64,000 nt of DNA from Nonomuraea helvata. Lineage in GTDB: Bacteria > Actinomycetota > Actinomycetes > Streptosporangiales > Streptosporangiaceae. The stretch spans positions 2,170,001-2,234,000 of the forward strand of contig NZ_BAAAXV010000001.1 of assembly GCF_039535785.1 (NCBI RefSeq), given 5' to 3'. Position numbers and translations under genes: made by a program. The notes beneath the pieces are model-generated. The model ran no database searches and was not told the DNA's origin. It worked only from the letters and a program-made list of their open reading frames with translations. Below, piece after piece: positions 1-7,261 of the stretch (position 1 is the stretch's first letter; the number at the start of each line of letters is the position of its first letter).

Positions 1-670
1 CGAGGAAGACCATCTCGGCGTAGGCCGACTGCCACAGCAGGTAGTTGGAGAAGCGCTGCTCACCCGAGGAGCGCACGAAAAGGTCCACCTCGGGGATGTC
101 GGGCTCGTCCAGGTAACGCGCGAACACCTTCTCGTTGACCTTCGACGGCTTGACCCGCCCGGCCGCGATGTCCTCGGCCAGCTTGACCGCCGCGTCGACG
201 ATCTCGGCCTGCCCGCCGTAGTTGACGCAGAACTGCAACGTCAGCGTGCGGTTGCGGACCGTCATCTCCTCGGCGGCCTGCAGCTCCGAGATCACGCTCT
301 TCCACAGCCGCCCGGGCCTGCCCGCCCAGCGCACGCGCACGCCCATGGCGTTGAGCTCGTCGCGCCGCCGCCGGATCACGTCACGGTTGAACCCCATGAG
401 GAAGCGGACCTCGTCGGGCGAGCGCTTCCAGTTCTCGGTCGAGAACGCGAACGCGCTCAGATAGGGGATGCCCAGCTCGAGCGCCCCCTCGATGACGTCG
501 AACAGCGAGGACTCGCCTGCCTTGTGCCCCTCGATGCGGGGCAGCCCCCGGGCCTTGGCCCAGCGGCCGTTGCCGTCCATGATGATGGCGACGTGCCGGG
601 GCACCAGGTCGCGCGGGATCGGGGGCGGAGTCGCGCCCGACGGGTGCGGGGACGGAGGTCGTACGTTCAC
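1..670 (-). CDS. uppS: isoprenyl transferase (undecaprenyl/polyprenyl diphosphate synthase), 3' end cut by window edge
   Basis: Cis-prenyltransferase that condenses isopentenyl diphosphate onto an allylic primer to make the polyprenyl diphosphate carrier lipid for cell-wall synthesis. About 223 residues are visible. Near the N-terminus is the family signature [13 protein letters not shown], whose Asp binds the diphosphate-Mg. Near the cut end is the [16 protein letters not shown] block that binds isopentenyl diphosphate. Only the last few tens of residues are missing. The start is GTG at 668-670, chosen because it overlaps the recO stop codon (GTGA), which implies translational coupling, and because the DGNGRWA motif then sits at a normal distance from the N-terminus. 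The recO-uppS order is conserved in actinobacteria. Confidence 0.95.
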   Translation of the reverse strand, partial: MNVRPPSPHPSGATPPPIPRDLVPRHVAIIMDGNGRWAKARGLPRIEGHKAGESSLFDVIEGALELGIPYLSAFAFSTENWKRSPDEVRFLMGFNRDVIRRRRDELNAMGVRVRWAGRPGRLWKSVISELQAAEEMTVRNRTLTLQFCVNYGGQAEIVDAAVKLAEDIAAGRVKPSKVNEKVFARYLDEPDIPEVDLFVRSSGEQRFSNYLLWQSAYAEMVFL

Positions 671-1401
671 ACGGGCTCCCTTTCGACGTGTCGGAGAGAG
701 CGTATTCCGTGTTCGAGGTGCCATTGCAGATATGCGGCCACGAGCCCGCTGCACTCGCTGCGGTGGCGCGACTCCGAGGCGTCGGCGGTGGCCCAGTCGC
801 CGCGCAGCAGCGCCGTCATGAGCCCGATCGTCTCTCCCGCGGGCACGGCCGCGCCGGCCGGCCGGCACGCCCCGCACACCACTCCCCCGGCGACGATGGC
901 GAACGCCCTGATCGCCGGCGCCTGGCACTTGGCGCAGGCGTCGAGCGCGGGGGCGTAGCCGGCCACGGCCAGCGAGCGCAGGAAGTACGCGTCCAGCACC
1001 AGCCGGGCCTCGTGGCCGCGATCGGCGAGCGTGCGCAGCCCACCCACCAGCAGCAGGAACTGCCGCAGCGCCGGCTCCTTCTCCCCGTGCGTCAGCCGGT
1101 CGGCGGTCTCCAGCATCGCGCTGCCCGCGGTGTAGCGGGGATAGTCGGCGGCCAGCACCTCGCCGTAGGGCCTGATGGTCTCCGCCTGGGTGACGACGTC
1201 GAGCGTACGCCCGGTGTGCAACTGCAGGTCGACGTGGGTGAACGGCTCCAGCCTGGCCCCGAAGCGGGATGTCGTGCGGCGCACGCCCTTGGCCACGGCC
1301 CGGATCTTGCCGGTGCGCCTGGCCAGGATGGTGACGATACGGTCGGCCTCACCGAGCTTCTGCGTGCGTAGAACTACGCCTTCGTCACGGTAGAGACTCA
1401 C
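667..1401 (-). CDS. recO: DNA repair protein RecO
   Basis: RecO loads RecA at single-strand gaps as part of the RecFOR recombinational repair pathway. The 244-residue product has the family's N-terminal OB-fold, starting [21 protein letters not shown]. Near residues 155-180 it has a zinc-finger-like CAKC...CGAC cysteine quartet, as found in many RecO proteins. Its stop codon overlaps the uppS start by GTGA. Transcription runs leftward away from the region that now holds the IscB element, so the recO promoter lies in the stretch left of that insertion. Confidence 0.95.
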   Translation of the reverse strand: MSLYRDEGVVLRTQKLGEADRIVTILARRTGKIRAVAKGVRRTTSRFGARLEPFTHVDLQLHTGRTLDVVTQAETIRPYGEVLAADYPRYTAGSAMLETADRLTHGEKEPALRQFLLLVGGLRTLADRGHEARLVLDAYFLRSLAVAGYAPALDACAKCQAPAIRAFAIVAGGVVCGACRPAGAAVPAGETIGLMTALLRGDWATADASESRHRSECSGLVAAYLQWHLEHGIRSLRHVEREPV

Positions 1402-1504
1402 TCGAACATCTTACGGCTGGATCGGAACCATGTTACGGGCATGCTCTGATGACGCGACTTTGCTTGATCCTCACTAGACTTTGACGTCTGTTACGTATTA
1501 CTCA

Positions 1505-1866
1505 GTGTTCAACCCCAGTTACCGCCTCGAAAGGGAGTCGTCACTCGCTCCCCGGTTTCGACGCCGGGGCCCGTCTTGCTGAACCGGGGCGGGCCGGAGT
1601 GACCAGACCCAGCCATCACGCACAAGGAGGTGACCTTGATGGCTACGTTTCACGTAGGACAGCAGACCCACTCCGCCGTGCTTCCTCAGCGGCGGACCCT
1701 GGAATCCGCGTCAGCAGACCCCCCCGGAGCAGGAACGAAACGGGACGCGGACACCCGCCATCTGCGGGTATCCGGCGTGGAACATGGTCGAGGGGAGACC
1801 CACGCCGCCTCACCTGGCGGTCAGGGCGTCACCCGCGCAAGCGGAGAACCCAGTCGTGAGACCGCA
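1505..1866 (+). ncRNA. candidate omega RNA (HEARO-type) of the IscB element
   Basis: This region upstream of the IscB PLMP-like N-terminus holds nested complementary segments. A long-range stem GTCACTC (1540-1546) pairs with GAGTGAC (1597-1603). It encloses a CCCCGG/CCGGGG hairpin (1550-1555 with 1564-1569) and a GGCCCG/CGGGCC pair (1568-1573 with 1590-1595). Downstream are an ACCCGC/GCGGGT hairpin (1753-1758 with 1764-1769), an 8-bp stem CGGCGTGG/CCACGCCG (1773-1780 with 1800-1807) and a CCGC-GCAA-GCGG hairpin with a GNRA tetraloop (1833-1844). In the known family the guide lies at the 5' end, in the flank just outside the element, and the scaffold reaches the nuclease gene. The exact ends are inferred. 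Confidence 0.7.
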
Positions 1867-1872
1867 CCCCGC

Positions 1873-3180
1873 GTGTTCGTCCTCGCATCGGACGGCACGC
1901 CACTGGACCCGTGCCACCCCGCCCGCGCCCGCGAACTCCTCACAGCGAGGCGTGCAGTGGTGGCCCGCCACACCCCCTTCACCATCCGATTGAAAGACCG
2001 CACCGCCGAACAGTCCGAGACCCAGGGCGTTGAGGTCTCCCTGGACCCCGGCAGCAAGCACACCGGTATCAGCGTGTTCCGCAACGACGCAGGGACCCGG
2101 CATGGGTTGTACGCCATCCAGCTCGACCACCGCGGCGGCAAGATCCGCGACAAGCTCACCGCCCGGGCCACCTCCCGGCGCGGCAGGCGCTCGCGCAACC
2201 TGCGCTACCGAGCCCCCAGGTTCGACAACCGCACCCGCCCGGACGGCTGGCTCGCGCCAAGTCTGCAGCATCGCGTGGATACCACGATGAGCTGGGTGGC
2301 GCGGCTGCGCCGCCTGGCCCCCGTCCGGCTGATCCAGGTAGAGACCGTACGGTTCGACACCCACGCCCTGGCCACGGGCAGGCCGCTGGAGGGCATCGAG
2401 TACCAGCACGGTACCCTGCACGGCTACGAAGTGCGGGAATACCTGCTGGAGAAATGGGGGCGAGCCTGTGCCTACTGCCCAGCGAGCGGCGTCCCATTGA
2501 ACATCGACCACATCCAGCCCCGCTCCCGGGGCGGCTCGGACCGGATCAGCAACCTGTGCCTGGCGTGCATACCCTGCAACCAGAACAAGAACAGCATGCC
2601 GATCACCGAGTTCCTGTCGGACCGCCCAGGGGTTCTCGCCCGGGTGCTCGCGCACGCCAAGGCGCCGCTGGCCGACGCCGCCGCCGTCAACGCCACCCGC
2701 TGGGCCCTCTACGCGGCGTTGACGGCCACCGGCCTGCCGATGCGCTGCGGCAGCGGCGGCCGCACCAAATGGAATCGGCACCGCACCGGCGCACCCAAAT
2801 CGCACACCCTTGACGCTCTCCATGTGGGCGAGCTCGATCGGGTGGTGTCCTGGCCGGGCCGGGTGCTGATTGTCACCGCCACCGGCAGAGGCGCGTATTG
2901 TCGAACCCGTACCGACGCCTTCGGGTTTCCCCGCCTGCGCCTACCCCGCATCAAGCAGAGCTTCGGCTATCGGACCGGGGACCTCGTGCGCGCGATCGTG
3001 CCGAAAGGCAAGCATGCCGGAACGCACACCGGCAGGGTCGCAGTCCGCTCCTCCGGCAGTCACACCGTGCAGACCCCCACCGGCCTTGTGAAAACCTCGC
3101 ACAAGCACCTCCGCCTGCTCCAGCGAGCAGACGGCTACGCCTACACGACCAAGAAGGAAGAACACCGGTGCACGCCCTGA
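1873..3180 (+). CDS. iscB: RNA-guided endonuclease IscB
   Basis: IscB is the compact, omega-RNA-guided ancestor-type relative of Cas9, with split RuvC and HNH nuclease domains. Visible in order are a PLMP-like N-terminal segment (FVLASDGTPLDPCHPARARE), RuvC-I (SLDPGSKHTGIS, catalytic Asp near nt 2044), an Arg-rich bridge helix (RRGRRSRNLRYR), RuvC-II (IQVETVRFD), and an HNH domain with CAYC, NIDHIQPRSRGGS and CxxCN (about nt 2467-2590). RuvC-III (HTLDALH) and a C-terminal TAM-interacting region follow. All catalytic motifs look intact. About 435 residues from GTG 1873, normal for the family. The frame is open back to GTG 1630, but that extension covers the structured RNA and has no protein signature, so I prefer a start near 1873. 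Confidence 0.88.
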   Translation: MFVLASDGTPLDPCHPARARELLTARRAVVARHTPFTIRLKDRTAEQSETQGVEVSLDPGSKHTGISVFRNDAGTRHGLYAIQLDHRGGKIRDKLTARATSRRGRRSRNLRYRAPRFDNRTRPDGWLAPSLQHRVDTTMSWVARLRRLAPVRLIQVETVRFDTHALATGRPLEGIEYQHGTLHGYEVREYLLEKWGRACAYCPASGVPLNIDHIQPRSRGGSDRISNLCLACIPCNQNKNSMPITEFLSDRPGVLARVLAHAKAPLADAAAVNATRWALYAALTATGLPMRCGSGGRTKWNRHRTGAPKSHTLDALHVGELDRVVSWPGRVLIVTATGRGAYCRTRTDAFGFPRLRLPRIKQSFGYRTGDLVRAIVPKGKHAGTHTGRVAVRSSGSHTVQTPTGLVKTSHKHLRLLQRADGYAYTTKKEEHRCTP

Positions 3181-3183
3181 CGA

Positions 3184-3205
3184 CGGTTCGCCCGGCGGCG
3201 AACCG
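3184..3205 (+). terminator. hairpin at the right end of the IscB element, possible terminator
   Basis: A perfect 9-bp stem (CGGTTCGCC / GGCGAACCG) with a CGGC loop starts four bases after the iscB stop and is followed by CCTTTTCCC. It can act as an iscB terminator. It may also be a subterminal structure of the element's right end, as in IS200/IS605-type elements. Confidence 0.6.
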
Positions 3206-3280
3206 CCTTTTCCCGTCCCGCTACGCGGGAGTGCGTCTCCTCCCTGCCATGAAGGCCGGAGTATCGGCGGAGGAAGTCGG

Positions 3281-4804
3281 ATGACCCGCGTGGTCCTGCT
3301 GGGCGCCTCGCCCGGCCCCGACACCTCTCCGACCGGCCTGAGGCTGGCCGCGCTACCCGGCAATCCCACCGTCGCCGAGCGACTACGCAGCCAGCTCACT
3401 TCCCTGGATCCACGGCTCGCCACGATCGACTCAGGCGACGTGGCCGCCGCCCTGCACGCGCTGGCAGAGGTCGCTGAATCCGCGACGGAGAACCTCTTCA
3501 TCATCCCGGAGAACTCCGTCGTCCACGACGAGCTGATCTACCAGATCACCAAGGCCAAGCGCGGCGCGCTGGCGCTCGTAGCCAAGGAGCCGCGTCCGGA
3601 GGTGACAGAGGAGGAGCAGGACGACAACGGTCCCGAGGACAACGTCCCGATCGACGAGGCCGAGCCCGAGATCGGCCTCGCCCGCCTCGAAGGGCTGCCC
3701 GTCCGCTCGCGCGTCGGCAAGTCTCGCGTTGTGTCGGTGGGCACCGCGAGCCACGCCGTGACCAGGCCCAACGCCGTCCTGCTCGGTCCACTGCACGTGA
3801 GCGCGCGCAACGCGCCGATCCTGGCCGAGACCTGCCGCGAGCTGGCCGCGATGGCCGCCACGTTCGGCGAGGACGACGACCTGCTGCAGCTCATCGTGTT
3901 CGGCCTGGTGCGCAACGGCGTGTCGGTCGGCATCAGGGGCCGGCGCGACCTGTTCTACCGCCGGGTCACCACCCAGGAGGAGGCCAACGAGGCCGGCGCC
4001 GAGATGTCCGGCATGGACGAGGACCGGGCCAGGCTCAACAACGCGGTCAAGGGCGCCGACGGCTTCTTCACCACGTACTTCGTCTCCACCTACTCCCGCT
4101 TCATCGCCCGGTGGGCGGCCAGGCGCGGCCTGACGCCCAACCAGGTGACGCTGATCTCGATCGCGCTCGGCGTGGCCGCCGCCGCCTGCTTCGCCACCGG
4201 CGACCGGCCGTGGATGGTGCTGGGCGGGGTGCTGATCTACTTCGCGTTCGTCTTCGACTGCGTGGACGGTCAGGTCGCCCGGTACGCGCGCAAGTTCGGC
4301 GTGCTGGGGGCGTGGCTGGACGCCACGTTCGACCGGTTCAAGGAGTACGTCGTCTTCGCCGGACTGGCCATCGGCTGGGTGGTCTCGGGCAACGGCGACG
4401 ACATCTGGATCCTGGCGCTGGCCGCGCTCGGCCTGCAGTCCGTACGCCACCTGCTCGACTTCTCCTTCGGCGTCGCCAACCGCCGCAAGCCGCCCGCCAA
4501 GCTGCCCACGCTGGCACTTGACGCCCCCGACGACCGCGACCTGCGCCAGGCGCTCACGCGCCGCAAGGTCGAGCGGAGCCAGGGTCTGCGCGGCCTGCTC
4601 AAGATGTGGACCAAGGCCGGCAAGTTCCGGGCCGTCCACTGGGCACGCAAGATGATCGTGTTCCCCATCGGCGAGCGGTTCGCGGCCATCGCGATCACCG
4701 CCGCCCTCTTCGACGCCCGGATCACCTTCCTCACCTTGGTGATCTGGGGCTCCGTCGCCGCCGCCTACACTCTCACCGGACGCCTCATGAGGTCGCTCGT
4801 ATGA
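3281..4804 (+). CDS. CDP-alcohol phosphatidyltransferase family membrane protein with extra N-terminal domain
   Basis: 507 residues. The C-terminal half carries the complete CDP-alcohol phosphotransferase signature D-x2-D-G-x2-A-R-x8-G-x3-D-x3-D (around FDCVDGQVARYARKFG and LDATFD, nt about 4255-4335) within several membrane segments. It therefore transfers a phospho-alcohol group from a CDP-activated donor to an acceptor in phospholipid metabolism; the substrate is unknown. The N-terminal ~230 residues are soluble and include an acidic stretch (EEEQDDNGPEDN); I cannot assign their fold. ATG 3281 has GGAGGAAG eight bases upstream, and that Shine-Dalgarno lies inside the right end of the IscB element. 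The stop overlaps the next gene by ATGA, so the two are coupled. Confidence 0.88.
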   Translation: MTRVVLLGASPGPDTSPTGLRLAALPGNPTVAERLRSQLTSLDPRLATIDSGDVAAALHALAEVAESATENLFIIPENSVVHDELIYQITKAKRGALALVAKEPRPEVTEEEQDDNGPEDNVPIDEAEPEIGLARLEGLPVRSRVGKSRVVSVGTASHAVTRPNAVLLGPLHVSARNAPILAETCRELAAMAATFGEDDDLLQLIVFGLVRNGVSVGIRGRRDLFYRRVTTQEEANEAGAEMSGMDEDRARLNNAVKGADGFFTTYFVSTYSRFIARWAARRGLTPNQVTLISIALGVAAAACFATGDRPWMVLGGVLIYFAFVFDCVDGQVARYARKFGVLGAWLDATFDRFKEYVVFAGLAIGWVVSGNGDDIWILALAALGLQSVRHLLDFSFGVANRRKPPAKLPTLALDAPDDRDLRQALTRRKVERSQGLRGLLKMWTKAGKFRAVHWARKMIVFPIGERFAAIAITAALFDARITFLTLVIWGSVAAAYTLTGRLMRSLV

Positions 4805-5520
4805 TCACCCAACCGCAGGCCATGGCCACCCCCACGCCGGACCCCGACGAGGAGCGCCGCCGCATCCAGACCGCCCGCCTGCTCGCCTACCGCGACGACG
4901 GGCCGCTGGTCCACGCGCTCGCCGGCAAGCTCGGCCGCGGCCTGCCGCCCGTGCCCGCCACGCTCGTCGCCCTCCTGGTCGTCGCCGTCTTCGTGGTCAC
5001 CGGCGTGCTCAAGCCCGGGCCCATCCTGCTTCTCCCGGTCGCGACCACGCTGCTGCTCGTGCTGCCGACCGCGCCGCGTGACCACCTTGGCCGCTTCGAC
5101 TGGCTCACCCCGCCGCTGCTGCGCGGCGCCGAGTTCCTCACCATGATCGCGATCGGCCTCGCCGCCGACGCGCCCAAGTGGCTCCTTTTCGTGCTGGTCT
5201 ATGTCGTGGGTTACCACACGTATGACACCGTTTACCGGACGCGGCAGAGCATCTGGCCGCCCGCGTGGGTGTTCCACGCGGGGCTCGGCTGGGAGCTGCG
5301 CCTGCTGATCATCGGTGTGGGAGCGGCCCTCGGCGTGCTGACGCCCGTGCTGGCGGTGCTGACGGCGTACCTTTTCGTGCTGTTCGCGGTGGAGAGCGTG
5401 ACGAGCTGGGTGCGCCTCGACAAGGCCTCCGCCCAGGCGGGCGCCGACGCCGAGCAGGACCTGGAGGCCTCCCCCGAGGACCAGCTCGAGCAGGCCACCG
5501 GCGAGGCCGACAAGGGCTGA
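4801..5520 (+). CDS. DUF5941-type membrane protein, partner of the CDP-alcohol phosphatidyltransferase
   Basis: A 239-residue membrane protein with about five hydrophobic segments. It has the GRFDWLTPPLLRGAEF and YHTYDTVYR motifs that I associate with DUF5941, which in many actinobacteria is fused to a CDP-alcohol phosphatidyltransferase. Here the two are separate genes overlapping by ATGA (4801-4804), which supports a shared complex. The C-terminus is acidic and hydrophilic. The start ATG 4801 was chosen for the overlap; the frame is open further upstream inside the preceding gene. A strong terminator follows. Its biochemical function is unknown. Confidence 0.75.
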   Translation: MITQPQAMATPTPDPDEERRRIQTARLLAYRDDGPLVHALAGKLGRGLPPVPATLVALLVVAVFVVTGVLKPGPILLLPVATTLLLVLPTAPRDHLGRFDWLTPPLLRGAEFLTMIAIGLAADAPKWLLFVLVYVVGYHTYDTVYRTRQSIWPPAWVFHAGLGWELRLLIIGVGAALGVLTPVLAVLTAYLFVLFAVESVTSWVRLDKASAQAGADAEQDLEASPEDQLEQATGEADKG

Positions 5521-5538
5521 CCCCGTCCCCGAGTCGTA

Positions 5539-5572
5539 CGGCGCCGCCCTCAGGGCGGCGCCGTTCGTTTTT
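5539..5572 (+). terminator. Rho-independent terminator
   Basis: Perfect 11-bp GC-rich stem (5539-5549 with 5553-5563), a three-base loop, then TTCGTTTTT. It lies 19 bases after the DUF5941 gene and ends the two-gene operon. Confidence 0.9.
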
Positions 5573-5735
5573 CATGCGATGGCCCGCTGCTTGATGAGAA
5601 CCGCATGTCTCCATGAACGGAAAAGAAACGGAAGGGGAACGGAAGAACAGAGTCGTAACTTCCTTCTGTCCGGGCTGTAGCCACGTCCTCTGCGCAGCGA
5701 CGACAACTCAAAAATAGGCAAGTACGGGGAGAAGA

Positions 5736-6383
5736 GTGCCAAAATTTAGTCTCGGGCCCGTTCGACGACGGGTCACCGGCGTGGTCGCGATGGCTCTCGT
5801 GCCGTTGATGGTGGCGGTCGGGGTGGCCTGGGCCGCCGTCACCGACAACATGTTCCCGACCGCAAACACCGGCAGTAGCTGCGCGCTCGGCATGGGCCAT
5901 CCACCATGCCAGACCGACAATCGCGAGGTCTATTTCTACATGGACAGCAGCGGCGAATACAAACTGGAGTCGGAAGACCGGTCGACGGTCAACGCCGCCA
6001 TTGACGGAGAGTACCGTCCCACGGATTTGGCCTTCCACTACGACTCGTCGCCGGTGTTCGAGGGGAGCGGCGAGACCGACATCATCTACCAGGAGGGCTC
6101 GACCGGCCTACCGGACAGTGTGGCCGGCAGGACGTGGTGCAATGCGCGCGGCGGCACCAGGTACAACTGCGACCAGCAGTACATTCGCATCCGAGGCAAC
6201 GGGGAGTACAACTACGCGAGAGTTTGCCATGAGACCGGACACGCCGTCGGCCTGCAGCACGGCGACTACGCCAGTCCCCAGCTCAGCAAGACCGATTCCC
6301 GCCTCGGCTGTATGGTGACCCCTTCCGCCGGCCATAGCGATCTCGGCTCCAATAACCGGGACAACATCAATGCCACTTATTAG
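5736..6383 (+). CDS. secreted metzincin-type zinc metalloprotease
   Basis: 215 residues, beginning with a basic tract and a hydrophobic signal peptide (about residues 1-34, cleavage near AWA-AV). The zinc motif HETGHAVGLQH (residues 165-175) is a full HExxHxxGxxH, and GCMVTPSAG (about 191-199) supplies the likely Met-turn, as in snapalysin- or matrixin-like metzincins. Six cysteines suggest disulfides after export. The start is GTG 5736, preceded by a GGGGAGAA Shine-Dalgarno-like run. The next gene starts 11 bases after the stop and also encodes an exported protein, so the two are probably co-transcribed. The substrate is unknown. Confidence 0.75.
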   Translation: MPKFSLGPVRRRVTGVVAMALVPLMVAVGVAWAAVTDNMFPTANTGSSCALGMGHPPCQTDNREVYFYMDSSGEYKLESEDRSTVNAAIDGEYRPTDLAFHYDSSPVFEGSGETDIIYQEGSTGLPDSVAGRTWCNARGGTRYNCDQQYIRIRGNGEYNYARVCHETGHAVGLQHGDYASPQLSKTDSRLGCMVTPSAGHSDLGSNNRDNINATY

Positions 6384-6393
6384 GAGGGCCGCG

Positions 6394-7140
6394 GTGAAGC
6401 GTCTTACGTATATCGCAACCGGTATCGGGCTCGCTGCGGCTCTCGCTGTCGCGGGAGTCGCCACTGTGAATGCCGCCGACGGCGCGCCCGCGCCGCGCCG
6501 GATCGCGATGGCCGACGGAGACGACCGCCTGCCCAGCATCACGGCCACGGACTGGGTGACGTACGCCGACCATGTGGTTGTCGTCAACGCCACCTCCGAG
6601 CAGACGATCCCGCCCGCCCAGATCGAGATCGAGCGTGGGGAAGGATTGATCGGGCGGAAGGTGAATCTGGAGGTCAAGGACGTGCTGTGGTCGCGGGAGG
6701 ACGCGGCCCAGCCGGCCCCGAAGGAGTGGGAGTACAACGCGTCCGGTTGGACCTTCACCGAGGGGAACCTGAGCAGTCCGACCGTGACAGCCATCTACGA
6801 TCGGCCGCGTATCGAGCCAGGGCACCAGTACATCCTGGCCATCGCCTGGGAAGGGCCGCACTGCGCCGAGGGCGACACTCCGGAGCCCGCGAGGTGGATG
6901 GGGCTCGGTGAGGGCTCGGAGTTGCCTTTCGACGGCGACGTCATCGGCCAGGGCGAGATGGAGGGCCATGCGCAGAGCGTCGCCGAGGCGCGCACGCTGG
7001 CGGCCGACGCCGGTCCGGACGCGGGGCTGGAAGAGGAAATGGCAGGCAACAGCGCGGACGCCCTCGCCGCCAAGCTGAAGGCGACCCCGCCCGGGGAGAG
7101 GCAGCAGTCCGAACCGCCGCCGACGGCCGCCTGCGACTGA
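6394..7140 (+). CDS. secreted protein of unknown function
   Basis: 248 residues from GTG 6394, preceded by a GGAGG overlapping the upstream gene's stop. An in-frame ATG at 6370 lies inside the protease gene and would put seven residues before the signal peptide, so I prefer 6394. The signal peptide is KRLTYIATGIGLAAALAVAG followed by an Ala-rich cleavage zone. The mature part is acidic and Pro-rich at the end. I recognise no domain; the segment VTYADHVVVVNA...GRKVNLEVKDVLWS looks like a beta-rich fold. Adjacency to a secreted metalloprotease suggests an accessory, substrate or inhibitor role, which is only inference. Confidence 0.65.
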   Translation: MKRLTYIATGIGLAAALAVAGVATVNAADGAPAPRRIAMADGDDRLPSITATDWVTYADHVVVVNATSEQTIPPAQIEIERGEGLIGRKVNLEVKDVLWSREDAAQPAPKEWEYNASGWTFTEGNLSSPTVTAIYDRPRIEPGHQYILAIAWEGPHCAEGDTPEPARWMGLGEGSELPFDGDVIGQGEMEGHAQSVAEARTLAADAGPDAGLEEEMAGNSADALAAKLKATPPGERQQSEPPPTAACD

Positions 7141-7208
7141 CCACGACGGGCCTCCTGTCAGAGAGTGCTCTTCAAGGTGAGCGATGTTGACGGCGGGTAA
7201 GGGCTGTG

Positions 7209-7236
7209 TTGACATCGTCTGAGAGAGCGCTCTCTC
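7209..7236 (+). promoter_or_regulatory. promoter -35 element with LacI-type operator
   Basis: A consensus -35 hexamer TTGACA (7209-7214) is followed by the perfect 16-bp palindrome GAGAGAGCGCTCTCTC (7221-7236), which would occupy the promoter spacer. The central CG-based symmetric design (GAGCGCTC core) matches operators of LacI-family sugar regulators of the CebR/CelR type. A degenerate half copy (GAGAGTGCTCTT) occurs at 7161-7172. It sits 26 bases before the GH16 glucanase gene. Confidence 0.75.
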
Positions 7237-7261
7237 CACGCCTCCACACCCCCATGGAGCG

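Larger units (their letters stand above)
1500..3280 (+). mobile_element. ISC-type (IS200/IS605-related) element carrying IscB and its omega RNA; no transposase
   Basis: The segment between divergent recO and the CDP-alcohol phosphatidyltransferase gene contains an upstream structured non-coding region, an IscB gene and a right end with small hairpins. One right-end hairpin has a perfect 9-bp stem (3184-3192 with 3197-3205). A second, imperfect one lies around 3236-3261 and resembles subterminal hairpins of IS200/IS605-type ends. No TnpA is present, so it is a non-autonomous element. The right boundary is inferred at 3280, directly before ATGA. The left boundary is approximate (about 1490-1510), because it can only be fixed by comparison with an empty site. 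Known HEARO/ISC elements are reported to insert next to ATGA-like sequences, which fits this right junction. Confidence 0.75.

Noticed and set aside
1450..1485. Mini reading frame beginning MTRLCLIL, similar to the start of the 3281 gene (MTRVVLLG)
   Set aside because: Only 11 codons and no Shine-Dalgarno; could be a trace of the pre-insertion site, but the similarity is too short to support.
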